A stretch of 53,558 bases of DNA from Kribbella sindirgiensis. GTDB lineage: Bacteria > Actinomycetota > Actinomycetes > Propionibacteriales > Kribbellaceae. Position numbers and translations under genes: made by a program. The DNA is taken from contig NZ_SJKA01000032.1 of assembly GCF_004331435.1 (NCBI RefSeq), forward strand, positions 1 through 53,558, in the 5' to 3' direction. The number at the start of each line of letters is the position of its first letter. Positions within the stretch are counted from its first letter, which is position 1. Under the pieces are notes generated by a model that did no database searches, had not been told where the DNA came from, and was given only the letters and a program-made list of their open reading frames with translations. Below, piece by piece: positions 23,974-31,380 of the stretch.

Positions 23974-24534
23974 ATGAGCGATACTGGGCGGGTGCAAGCC
24001 ACCGATCATCTGCAGGCGTCCTTGCAGGCCGCGATCGCGCTGGCCAACAGCTTCGGATCCGCCGAGCGGCAGGGTCGCCCAGCGGTTCCGCCGGACGCGG
24101 CGGCGGTCGACGCCATCCTGCGGCTGACCACCAACCGCCCGCCGGCCGTCGATCCCGCCGACTATGCCATCGGCGGGAAAACGCTGTACGACGCCCTCGG
24201 CAGCCTCCCCGCCGTCGATCGGGCCGTCGAACTGGTGAACGCGCTGCTCAAGGACACCAAGGCCGCGCCGCAGCTGACCCGCGACGGGGGAGCGCCGTGG
24301 CACCTGCACTTCGGCAGCCCCGACGACGCGAACGGCTGGCTGGCCGAATTCGCCACCGCCGTCGCGACGCTGCTCGGGAGCGACGAGGCGGAACGGCTCC
24401 GCCGGTGCGGGGCCGACCGGTGCGACGACTTGTTCCTGGACTCGACGCGAAACGGGAACCAGCGGTTCTGCTCAACCGCGTGTCAGAACCGCGCCAAGGT
24501 CGCCGCTCACCGGGCGCGGGCCCGCACCTCCTGA
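23974..24534 (+). CDS. CGNR zinc finger / ABATE domain protein
   Basis: 186-aa putative transcription factor of the ABATE-CGNR family. The C-terminal finger is clear: CGADRCDDLFLDSTRNGNQRFCSTAC (about 149-174), followed by a basic tail KVAAHRARAR. The N-terminal ABATE part is predicted to bind a small stress-related ligand. Start is uncertain: the ATG at 23974 is given, but a GTG at 23992 lies 6 nt after GATACT and would fit leaderless initiation. Its 3' end overlaps the convergent GNAT gene by 63 nt, which is long. Confidence 0.85.
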   Translation: MSDTGRVQATDHLQASLQAAIALANSFGSAERQGRPAVPPDAAAVDAILRLTTNRPPAVDPADYAIGGKTLYDALGSLPAVDRAVELVNALLKDTKAAPQLTRDGGAPWHLHFGSPDDANGWLAEFATAVATLLGSDEAERLRRCGADRCDDLFLDSTRNGNQRFCSTACQNRAKVAAHRARARTS

Positions 24535-25122
24535 CGCCGTGACCATGGTGGCCTCCCGCGACCACCCGAGCTTGCGGTAGAGATGGAAGCCGTCGGTCGT
24601 GGCCATCAACAGTCCCGTCCGGGCCCCACGCTCGAGCGCTCGTCCGGCCAGCGCGCCCATCACCACGCTGCCGAGTCCCCGTCGCCGGTACGCCGGAACG
24701 GTCTGGATGTCGTGCATGACCGCGTCATCGCCGACGATCGCCACCATGCCGTGCGCCGCGACGGTGCCGTCCACCAGGACCTTCACGTACTCGAGCGGGC
24801 CGTCCGTCGAGGCCTCAGCCGTCGCGCGCGGGTGCGCGAGCAGGTCGATCGACATCAGCGTCTTCTGTTCCTCGAACGGCTGCGTCCCGGCAGCGGCCAG
24901 GCGGCGGGCGATCTCCGCGCCGTGCTGCGTGGTGACGGTCAGCCAGGTGTCCGCGGGCAGGTTCCGCGCCAGCCGGTCCAGCGTCGTCGGGTCGTCGGTG
25001 CGGGTGAACAGTTCGCGGTCGCGCCCGGGGAGTCGCAGTACGGCGGCGTACGCGTCGTCGTACTCGATCACCGGCGCCAGGCCGCGGCACAGCCGCCAGC
25101 CTTCCAGCCATCGCCTCATCAT
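24472..25122 (-). CDS. GNAT family N-acetyltransferase
   Basis: 216-aa acetyltransferase. The acetyl-CoA motif is VPAYRRRGLGSVVMGALAGRA (about 145-165), followed by LLMATTDGFHLYRKLGW near the end. The N-terminal half is a degenerate second domain, as in many actinobacterial GNATs. The ATG at 25122 was chosen because TACACT lies 6 nt upstream, within one arm of a long inverted repeat. The last 63 nt overlap the CGNR gene on the other strand. Substrate unknown. Confidence 0.82.
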   Translation of the reverse strand: MMRRWLEGWRLCRGLAPVIEYDDAYAAVLRLPGRDRELFTRTDDPTTLDRLARNLPADTWLTVTTQHGAEIARRLAAAGTQPFEEQKTLMSIDLLAHPRATAEASTDGPLEYVKVLVDGTVAAHGMVAIVGDDAVMHDIQTVPAYRRRGLGSVVMGALAGRALERGARTGLLMATTDGFHLYRKLGWSREATMVTASGGAGPRPVSGDLGAVLTRG

Positions 25123-25128
25123 GACGCC

Positions 25129-25134
25129 AGTGTA
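25129..25134 (-). promoter_or_regulatory. TACACT -10 element, leaderless-type
   Basis: TACACT on the minus strand, 6 nt before the ATG of the GNAT gene. It overlaps the left arm of the 25132-25161 inverted repeat. Confidence 0.45.
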
Positions 25135-25161
25135 ACTGGCTAGTTGGAAATAGCCAGTTAC
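25132..25161. repeat. Perfect 11-bp inverted repeat spanning ROK stop codon and GNAT promoter
   Basis: GTAACTGGCTA and TAGCCAGTTAC are exact inverse complements around an 8-nt loop. The right arm contains the TAA stop of the ROK gene and the left arm covers the GNAT -10, so it can serve as terminator, operator or both. Confidence 0.75.
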
Positions 25162-26321
25162 TCGATGCCGAGCACGAAGGTCTGGATCGCGACCACGGCC
25201 GCGCCCCGGGCCCATTCGCCGAAGTCGGCGGGCTGCAGGACCATCGACAGCTCGGCGGCGGACGGGTGCCGGTTGGCGTGCAGGCCCGCGAGGAGTTCGT
25301 CGTGCGCGACCTCGGCCAGCCGGACTCCTTCGCCGCCGAGCACGACCAGTTCGGGCATGGTGAAGTTCGCGGACGCCGCGATCAGCTTGCCCAGTGCGCG
25401 ACCGGCCCGGCCCACGATCTCGCGCGCCGCAGGGTCGCCTTTCGCCGCGAGATCGAGCGCCTCGTCGTACCCGACCTCCCGGCCGAGCGCCGCGCCGACC
25501 TGGCTCGTGACGGCGCCGACCGTCAGCAGGCTGAGTGCACAGCCGCGGTGGCCGCGGTCGCAGCGCGGGCCGTCGTGCAGCAACGGGTGATGGCCGACCA
25601 GGCCGAGCGTGATGTCGGGACTGTCGACCACCCTGTTGTGGATGACGAGCCCGTACCCGACGCCGGCGCCGATCGTGAGCAGGACGAAGCGGTCCGAGTT
25701 CCGGCCGGCGCCGAACCAGTGGGTGGCCTCGACGAGCGAGGTCAGGTCGTTCGCGATCACGATCGGGACGTTCGTGTGCGCGGCGAGGAGCTCACCGAAC
25801 GGTACGTCGACCCAGTTCAGGTACTGCGCCAGGCGGACCTCGGACCGGTCGACGACCCGGCCGCCGAGCGAGACGCCGAGGCCGCTGATCGCCAAATCCT
25901 TGATCCCATGCTGTCCGCCCGGGACCTGGATCGCCAGCTCGTCGGTCAGCGCGAGCACCAGGTCGACGACCGCCGACGGCGTGGCGTCGGTGATCGGGCG
26001 CTCGACGGTCGCGAGGACGTCCGCGCGCAGCGTCGTCAGTACGCCGATCGCGGAGTCGCCGGTGAGTTTGATGCCGACGAAGTGGTGCGCGTGCGCGTCC
26101 AGGTCGAGCGGCTGCGACGGCCGGCCGACGCGGGCGTCCGTGGGGCCGCCCTCGACCTCGACCAGCAGACCGGACTCGACCATCGGTTTCGTCAGCCGGG
26201 TCAGGCTGCCGGGCGACAGGCCGACCCGGCGCGACAGCTCGGCGCGCGACAACGGCCCGTCCAGCAGGATCTCCAACGCGACCTGCCGAGAGGGCCCCGC
26301 CAACGGCCGCCACTCACCCAT
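25158..26321 (-). CDS. ROK family transcriptional regulator / sugar kinase-like
   Basis: 387-aa protein with an N-terminal winged helix-turn-helix (ALEILLDGPLSRAELSRRVGLSPGSLTRL, about 15-43) and a ROK sugar-binding domain. The ROK signature is in LLTIGAGVGYGLVIHNRVV and LGLVGHHPLLHDGP. The zinc motif is degenerate: CDRGHRGC instead of CxCGxxGC. The HTH makes a regulator more likely than a kinase (XylR/NagC type). TAGTCT lies 6 nt before the ATG. No transport or catabolic genes adjoin, so the sugar is unknown. Confidence 0.9.
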   Translation of the reverse strand: MGEWRPLAGPSRQVALEILLDGPLSRAELSRRVGLSPGSLTRLTKPMVESGLLVEVEGGPTDARVGRPSQPLDLDAHAHHFVGIKLTGDSAIGVLTTLRADVLATVERPITDATPSAVVDLVLALTDELAIQVPGGQHGIKDLAISGLGVSLGGRVVDRSEVRLAQYLNWVDVPFGELLAAHTNVPIVIANDLTSLVEATHWFGAGRNSDRFVLLTIGAGVGYGLVIHNRVVDSPDITLGLVGHHPLLHDGPRCDRGHRGCALSLLTVGAVTSQVGAALGREVGYDEALDLAAKGDPAAREIVGRAGRALGKLIAASANFTMPELVVLGGEGVRLAEVAHDELLAGLHANRHPSAAELSMVLQPADFGEWARGAAVVAIQTFVLGIE

Positions 26322-26327
26322 TCGGTC

Positions 26328-26333
26328 AGACTA
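26328..26333 (-). promoter_or_regulatory. TAGTCT -10 element, leaderless-type
   Basis: Identical hexamer and spacing (6 nt) to the box of the LacI gene at 7249. Suggests a leaderless ROK transcript. Confidence 0.45.
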
Positions 26334-26345
26334 GCCTGGGCTCGA

Positions 26346-26397
26346 GACGCCGGGACGTGACCCGGTCCGCGGTACTGGCCGCACAAGCCCCGGCGTC
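26346..26397 (-). terminator. Possible GC hairpin between ANTAR and ROK genes
   Basis: GACGCCGGG (26346-26354) and CCCGGCGTC (26389-26397) can pair across a structured 34-nt loop. It would separate the GAF-ANTAR transcript from the ROK gene. Weak because of the large loop. Confidence 0.3.
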
Positions 26398-26463
26398 AGG
26401 CTCACCCCGAAGTATGCAGCCGTTTGAGGTGGGTGGCGGCGGGACAACGCTGTCAGATTCGCT

Positions 26464-27162
26464 TCAGTGCGGAAGCTTGCGCGTATCGATGAGTTGCTGA
26501 GCGACGTCGCGCAGTTTGGTGTTCGTGTCCTGCGAGTACCGCTTGAGGATCGCGAACGCCCGGTCGCCGTCCACGTCGAAGCGTTCCATCAGGATGCCCA
26601 TCGCCTGACCGACCAGCTTCCGCGCGTCGACGGCCTCCGCCATCGTCTCCTCGTGCCGCGCGGACGCGACCGCCACGGACGCGTGCCGCGCGAGAATGTG
26701 CGCGATCGCCTCGTCATCGGTGCCGAACGCGTCGGGCTCCGTGCTGTACAGCCCGAGCACGCCGACCGTACGCCGAGGCGCGTCACCGGTCGCCAGCGGT
26801 ACGTCGAGCACGCTGCGGATCCCGAGCGCGGCGACCTTCGTACTCCAGTCGGGCCAACGCCCGTCGCTGGTCGTGTCCCGGATCAGGACTGTGGCGCTGT
26901 CGCGCAGTGCCGTGACCAGCGGGCCACTGTCCGCAGCGATCTGCAGTTCGTAGATGTCCGTGACGACCTGATCCGTGACTGCCGCGATCTCGGCCTGTGA
27001 ACCACGCGTGTAGAAAGCCACACCGGCGTACGTGCAGTTCACCGCCTGCAAGGCGAACTGCACCACGGCGTCGAGGGTCTCCTCGACACCAGGCGCATCG
27101 TGTAACTCGATCGCCAGCCGGGCAAACGTATCCGCCGAATGGGCAAGCTCAGGCTCAGTCAC
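26464..27162 (-). CDS. GAF-ANTAR domain protein
   Basis: Predicted RNA-binding antiterminator, 232 aa. A GAF sensor domain (about 20-160, with YAGVAFYTRGSQAEIAA and IRSVLDVPLATGD) is followed by a C-terminal ANTAR three-helix domain: LVGQAMGILMERFDVDGDRAFAILKRYSQDTN (about 190-220), which binds tandem stem-loops in nascent RNA. The GTG at 27162 has GGAG 6 nt before it; an ATG at 27207 would add 15 residues. The signal and target transcripts are unknown. Divergent from the antiporter gene. Confidence 0.9.
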   Translation of the reverse strand: MTEPELAHSADTFARLAIELHDAPGVEETLDAVVQFALQAVNCTYAGVAFYTRGSQAEIAAVTDQVVTDIYELQIAADSGPLVTALRDSATVLIRDTTSDGRWPDWSTKVAALGIRSVLDVPLATGDAPRRTVGVLGLYSTEPDAFGTDDEAIAHILARHASVAVASARHEETMAEAVDARKLVGQAMGILMERFDVDGDRAFAILKRYSQDTNTKLRDVAQQLIDTRKLPH

Positions 27163-27290
27163 TGGAGGCTCCAGGGCATGGTCACGCAGTAAGGGCACAG
27201 CAATCATGCAGCCCAACCCGCCCCCAGCGTTAGCCGCCACGAAAACCCGCCACTCGGCGCCGCGAGACCCGCCGCTACGGCGGTCCCGAT

Positions 27291-27296
27291 TACAGT
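27291..27296 (+). promoter_or_regulatory. TACAGT -10 element, leaderless-type
   Basis: TACAGT lies 7 nt before the ATG at 27304. It overlaps the alternative GTG at 27295, which argues for the ATG as true start. Confidence 0.45.
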
Positions 27297-27303
27297 GAGC
27301 GGC

Positions 27304-29190
27304 ATGGCGGACGTCGTGGGTCTGTTGGGTGGGCGGACTGACTGGCGGCGGGGATTTGCGGCGCCGATGCGGGCGTTCTTGCGGACCGAGGCGGGGAGTT
27401 CGGGGGTGCTCGCGGCCGCGATCGTGGCGGCGTTGGTGTGGGCGAATGTGGCGCCGGGGTCGTACGACGAGGTGTGGCGAACCGAGTTGTCGGTCGGGCT
27501 CGGGCCGGATGTGCTGAGTCTGCCGCTGCACGAGTGGATCAACAGCGGGTTGATGACGCTGTTCTTCCTGGTCGTGGGCCTGGAGGCGCGGCGCGAGTTC
27601 GATCTGGGCGACCTGCGGGATCGCAGCCGGTTCGTACTGCCGATGCTGGCCGGGATCGCGGGGATGGTCGCGCCGGTGCTGATCTACCTGGCGTTCAACG
27701 CCGGCGGTCCCGGGTCGCACGGCTGGGGTGTCGCGATGTCGACCGACACCGCGCTCGCGCTCGGTCTGCTCGCGCTGGTCGGCCGTGGGGTGCCGGACCG
27801 TGTCCGCGTGTTCCTGCTGACCGTGTTCGTGGTCGACGACCTGCTCGCGCTGATCGTGATCGCGGTCGTCTACAGCGCGGACATCAGGGTGATGCCACTC
27901 ACCGCAGCCGTCGTCGCGTTCGCGATCGTCCTGGTGCTCTCCCTGTTCCACGTCCGCAAAGCCTGGATCTACGTGATCCTCGGCGTACTCATGTGGGCGG
28001 CCCTCCTGGAGAGCGGAGTGGATCCGGTCGTCGCCGGGCTCGCGATCGGGCTGACGGCACCGGCGTACTCGCCGGGCAGGGAGCAGTTGGAGGAGGCGAC
28101 CGGCCTGTTCCGGCTGTTCCGTGAGCAGCCGACGCCGGAGCTGGCACGGTCCGCGACTGTCGGGCTGACCACGACGATCTCACCGAACGAGCGCCTGCAG
28201 TACCTGTACCACCCGTGGACCAGCTACCTGATCGTCCCGCTGTTCGGGCTCGCGAACGCCGGGGTCACGATCGACGCCGCGTTCCTCGGGCAGGCGTTCA
28301 CGTCGCCGATCACGCTCGGCATCCTGCTCGGGTACGTCGTCGGCAAGCCGCTCGCGGTGACGACGGTCTCCTGGCTGCTCGAACGTTTGAGCGGTGGGCG
28401 GATCCGGCCGGGGGTCGGCTGGGCCGCGGTGGTCGGCAGCGGGACGATCGCCGGCATCGGGTTCACGGTGTCGTTGCTGATCGCAACGATCGCGTTCGAC
28501 GGACCGCAGTTGGCCGAGGCGAAGGTCGGTCTGCTGTCCGCGGTGATCGTCGCGTCGGCGCTGACCTGGGCGGTGTTCCGCGCGGCCAAGCTGCTGTCCC
28601 CTCCGAAGAAGGCACTGGCGCTGCTGGGCAAGGCGGAGCAGCTACAGGACCTGACGGACCCGGTGGATCCCGAGCGGGACCACATCCGCGGCCCGGAGAC
28701 CGCGTCGGTGACGCTGGTCGAGTACGGCGACTTCGAGTGCCCGTACTGCGGGATGGCCGAGCCCGTCGTTCGGGACATCCTGCAGGACGACGACCTGAGA
28801 TTCGTGTGGCGGCACCTGCCGCTGTCCGACGTGCACCCGCGGGCCCAGATCGCGGCCGAGGTCGCGGAGGCGGCGGCCGCGCAGGGGGCGTTCTGGGAGA
28901 TGCACGACCTGCTGCTCGCGAACCAGGAGAAGCTGCAACCGAAGGACCTGATCGGGTACGCGGAACAGCTCGGTCTGGACGCCGACCGGTTGCACGACGA
29001 CGTGAAGCGGCACGTGGTGGCGGCGCGGGTCGCGCAGGACGTGGAGTCGGCGGACACGAGCGGCGTGTCGGGTACGCCGACGTTCTTCGTGAACGGGCAG
29101 CGGCACTACGGGGCGTACGACGCGGAGACGCTGAAGCAGGCGATCAAGGTGGCGCGGGCGCGGGCGAAGATCGGCGTGGCGGAATCTTGA
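27304..29190 (+). CDS. nhaA: Na+/H+ antiporter NhaA fused to DsbA-like thioredoxin domain
   Basis: 628-aa membrane protein. Residues 1 to about 430 are a complete NhaA antiporter with about a dozen hydrophobic segments; the ion-binding double Asp is in VFVVDDLLALIVIA and MSTDTALALGLLALVG is conserved. From about 465 a thioredoxin/DsbA-like domain follows with active site C479-P-Y-C482 in YGDFECPYCGMAEP and the cis-Pro segment GVSGTPTFFVNG. By NhaA topology the C-terminus would be cytoplasmic, so the domain may sense or act on cytosolic thiols. NhaA-thioredoxin fusions are known in actinobacteria. A rhodanese gene follows 58 nt downstream. Confidence 0.93.
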   Translation: MADVVGLLGGRTDWRRGFAAPMRAFLRTEAGSSGVLAAAIVAALVWANVAPGSYDEVWRTELSVGLGPDVLSLPLHEWINSGLMTLFFLVVGLEARREFDLGDLRDRSRFVLPMLAGIAGMVAPVLIYLAFNAGGPGSHGWGVAMSTDTALALGLLALVGRGVPDRVRVFLLTVFVVDDLLALIVIAVVYSADIRVMPLTAAVVAFAIVLVLSLFHVRKAWIYVILGVLMWAALLESGVDPVVAGLAIGLTAPAYSPGREQLEEATGLFRLFREQPTPELARSATVGLTTTISPNERLQYLYHPWTSYLIVPLFGLANAGVTIDAAFLGQAFTSPITLGILLGYVVGKPLAVTTVSWLLERLSGGRIRPGVGWAAVVGSGTIAGIGFTVSLLIATIAFDGPQLAEAKVGLLSAVIVASALTWAVFRAAKLLSPPKKALALLGKAEQLQDLTDPVDPERDHIRGPETASVTLVEYGDFECPYCGMAEPVVRDILQDDDLRFVWRHLPLSDVHPRAQIAAEVAEAAAAQGAFWEMHDLLLANQEKLQPKDLIGYAEQLGLDADRLHDDVKRHVVAARVAQDVESADTSGVSGTPTFFVNGQRHYGAYDAETLKQAIKVARARAKIGVAES

Positions 29191-29248
29191 TGCACTAGGG
29201 CATTTCTGCCACTGTTGCCGGTGTGTCAGGTCGCAGAAGCTAGGCCCC

Positions 29249-29686
29249 ATGACCAAGCAGATCGATCAGGCCGCCGTCGCGCACTTCGCCGGGCGGCTGG
29301 CGTACGAGACGGACGTGTCCGATGTAGCCGCCGACATCGGGGCCGAGGTGCAGGGATGGGTGCTGATCGACAGCCGTAGTCAGGAGAGCTGGGACCAGGG
29401 GCATGTGCCGGGTGCCGTTCATCTGCCGACGCGGGAGATCGCGGCGCGGGCGGCGAGCGTCGTACCGAACGACGTCGCGGTCGTGACGTACTGCTGGGGA
29501 CCCGCGTGCAACGGGGCGACGCGTGCGGCTCTGGAGTTCGCCAAGCTCGGGTACCCGGTGAAAGAGATGATCGGCGGGTTCGAGTACTGGGTCCGTGAGG
29601 GGCTGCCGGTGGAGACGGCCGACGGGATCGAGCGCCGCGAGTCCGACCCGCTGACGGCGCCGCGCGGGATCGCGTGCGCGTGCTGA
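29249..29686 (+). CDS. Rhodanese-like sulfurtransferase
   Basis: 145-aa single-domain rhodanese. Seen are VLIDSRSQESWDQGHVPGAVHLP (about 39-61) and the active loop VVTYCWGPACNGATRAALEFAKLGYPV with the persulfide Cys near residue 87. It ends in an unusual CAC tripeptide that might bind metal or serve redox. The loop CWGPxCNGAT marks a subgroup with two cysteines, where a disulfide is possible. Same direction as the antiporter-thioredoxin gene 58 nt upstream, so thiol or sulfur stress could link them. Confidence 0.9.
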   Translation: MTKQIDQAAVAHFAGRLAYETDVSDVAADIGAEVQGWVLIDSRSQESWDQGHVPGAVHLPTREIAARAASVVPNDVAVVTYCWGPACNGATRAALEFAKLGYPVKEMIGGFEYWVREGLPVETADGIERRESDPLTAPRGIACAC

Positions 29687-29731
29687 AATCCCTGTGAGGG
29701 TTGAGTTTTACAAAGATTGAACTCGTCGTGG

Positions 29732-29760
29732 TGAAACGCTGACTCTCCGTGCGTTACCCT
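29732..29760 (+). promoter_or_regulatory. Candidate promoter of methyltransferase gene
   Basis: TGAAAC (29732-29737), 17-nt spacer, TACCCT (29755-29760), giving a leader of about 31 nt with the GAGGAG ribosome site. Prediction only. Confidence 0.3.
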
Positions 29761-29798
29761 CGTGATGAACGTGCGCCCCCGCGTCGCGAGGAGACAGT

Positions 29799-30641
29799 GT
29801 GACCGATCAGCCGATGTACGACGGCGGGCTGGTCGCGCACGGGATCGACACCACCCGACCGAGCGTCGCTCGCGTCTACGACTACTTCCTCGGCGGCAAG
29901 GACAACTACGAGTCCGACCGTCAGCTGTACCAGCAGATCATGAAGATCGCGCCCGAGGCGCCGGAGTGGGCGCGGGCCAACCGGCGCTGGCTCAGCCAGG
30001 TCATCACCTGGCTGGCCGGCGAGGTCGGCGTACGGCGGTTCATCGACGCCGGCTCCGGCCTGCCGACCGCCGAGAACACGCACCAGATCGCCCAGAAGGC
30101 GAACTCGGAAGCGTCGGTCGTTTACATCGACAACGACCCGTCGGTGGTCGCGCACGGCCGGGCACTGCTGGTGGACAACGACCGGACGCAGTTCACCGCC
30201 GCGGATCTGACCAAGCCCGACGAGGTGCTGGCGGACCCGGCGGTCGCCGAGCTGCTGGCCGGCGGGGAGCCGGTCGCGCTCGTGATGGCGCTGATGCTGC
30301 ACCACATCTCCGACTACGAGCAGACGCGGGCAATCGCGCAGACGTACGTCGACGCGCTGCCGCCGGGGTCCTATCTGGCGATCACGCACGCGTGCAAACC
30401 GGGTGACGGCGGCCCGGTGGACGAGCTGGTGACCGAGCTGGCCGAGAAGGTGCGGAGCGCGTTCCCGACGCTGGCGTTTCGGTCGGTCGCGGAGATCTCG
30501 TCGCTGTTCTGCGGGCTGGAGATCCTCGAGCCGGGGGTCGTCCGGCTGGCCGACTGGCACATTCCCGACGGCCGGGTCGAGGACGACCCGCCGACCGGTG
30601 TCCGCGACATCATCTTCGGCGGCGTCGCCCACAAGTCCTGA
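29799..30641 (+). CDS. SAM-dependent methyltransferase, Methyltransf_19 (DUF574) family
   Basis: 280-aa member of the S-adenosyl methyltransferase family PF04672, many copies of which occur in actinomycetes. The N-terminal signature RPSVARVYDYFLGGKDNYESDR (about 21-42) is characteristic, then FIDAGSGLPTAENTHQIA (motif I) and VVYIDNDPSVVAHGRALL. LMLHHISD is the usual post-motif segment. GTG start with GAGGAG at 5 nt. Substrate unknown. It faces the TPR gene tail to tail. Confidence 0.92.
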   Translation: MTDQPMYDGGLVAHGIDTTRPSVARVYDYFLGGKDNYESDRQLYQQIMKIAPEAPEWARANRRWLSQVITWLAGEVGVRRFIDAGSGLPTAENTHQIAQKANSEASVVYIDNDPSVVAHGRALLVDNDRTQFTAADLTKPDEVLADPAVAELLAGGEPVALVMALMLHHISDYEQTRAIAQTYVDALPPGSYLAITHACKPGDGGPVDELVTELAEKVRSAFPTLAFRSVAEISSLFCGLEILEPGVVRLADWHIPDGRVEDDPPTGVRDIIFGGVAHKS

Positions 30642-30661
30642 CACGGACCAAATGCGGTGGT

Positions 30662-31165
30662 CTAGCTCAGGCCCGCCAGGTAGTCGGCGTTGCCGCGGAT
30701 CGCGGCCTCGTAGCGCTTGATCTCGGCGGAGTCGACCTTGTCGGCGATCACCAGCAGGAGTGTCGCGAGCGCCTTGTCCTTCATCCCGGCGGCGTGCAGG
30801 GTCAGCGCCTTGAAGACGCGCAGCGAGTCCGACTCGGGGAACTCCGCGCAGGCGCTCTTGAACATCGCGAGCGACTCGTCGAAGCGGTCGAGGTTGCGCA
30901 GCGTGCTGCCGTACTGCAGCAGGCACTTGCGGCGGGTCTCCCCGGTGAGTCCGGGCAGCGCGCGCTCGTAGTACCCGACCGCCGTCTCCTCGTCGCCGGC
31001 GGTGTCGTACGACCCGCCGACCTCGTACAGCACGTAGGGATTGTCCGGGTGCTCGGTCAGCAGCTTCTCGAAGAAGGCGATCGTCGGCCCCATGTTCGCC
31101 CGGTCGCGCCGCGCGAACGCTTCCTCGATCGTCGCGGCCAGTTCCGGTGTCAGTTCAGTTGTCAC
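30662..31165 (-). CDS. Tetratricopeptide repeat protein
   Basis: 167-aa soluble all-helical protein of TPR repeats (TPR_5-like), visible as PYVLYEVGGSYDTAGDEETAVGYYERAL and KCLLQYGSTLRNLDRFDESLAMFKSACAEFPES. Likely a protein-protein scaffold. No partner can be named. GTG start; the longer upstream frame has no ribosome site. It lies 7 nt after the shortened DUF1622 gene and in line with the FAD oxidase, so all three may share one transcript. Confidence 0.8.
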   Translation of the reverse strand: MTTELTPELAATIEEAFARRDRANMGPTIAFFEKLLTEHPDNPYVLYEVGGSYDTAGDEETAVGYYERALPGLTGETRRKCLLQYGSTLRNLDRFDESLAMFKSACAEFPESDSLRVFKALTLHAAGMKDKALATLLLVIADKVDSAEIKRYEAAIRGNADYLAGLS

Positions 31166-31172
31166 GTGTCCA

Positions 31173-31364
31173 TCATGCCGCGTCGGCCCGGCGGGTCTGC
31201 CACGGCCATGATCCGGAGATCTCGACTTCAAGCGCGAAACTGAGCACGGTCCGGACGTCGACGCAGTACCGCACCAGGACGACGGCGAGTCCGATGGCCA
31301 TGATGACCACGCCGGCGCCCTCGATCACCCGCGCGACATCGGCGAAGACCTCCTCGAAGTCCAT
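31173..31364 (-). pseudogene. Internally deleted DUF1622 membrane protein gene
   Basis: 63-aa reading frame. The N-terminus (DFEEVFADVARVIEGAGVV plus one membrane helix ending LVRY) and the C-terminus (RTVLSFALEVEISGSWPWQ) both resemble DUF1622 proteins of about 110-125 aa. The middle, which in relatives holds a second membrane helix and a conserved Gly-Leu-Glu stretch, is missing in frame. Either a decayed gene or a reduced one-helix version. It lies between the FAD oxidase and the TPR gene in the same direction. The family match is from memory. Confidence 0.5.
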
Positions 31365-31380
31365 TCCTCACAGTTACCAG

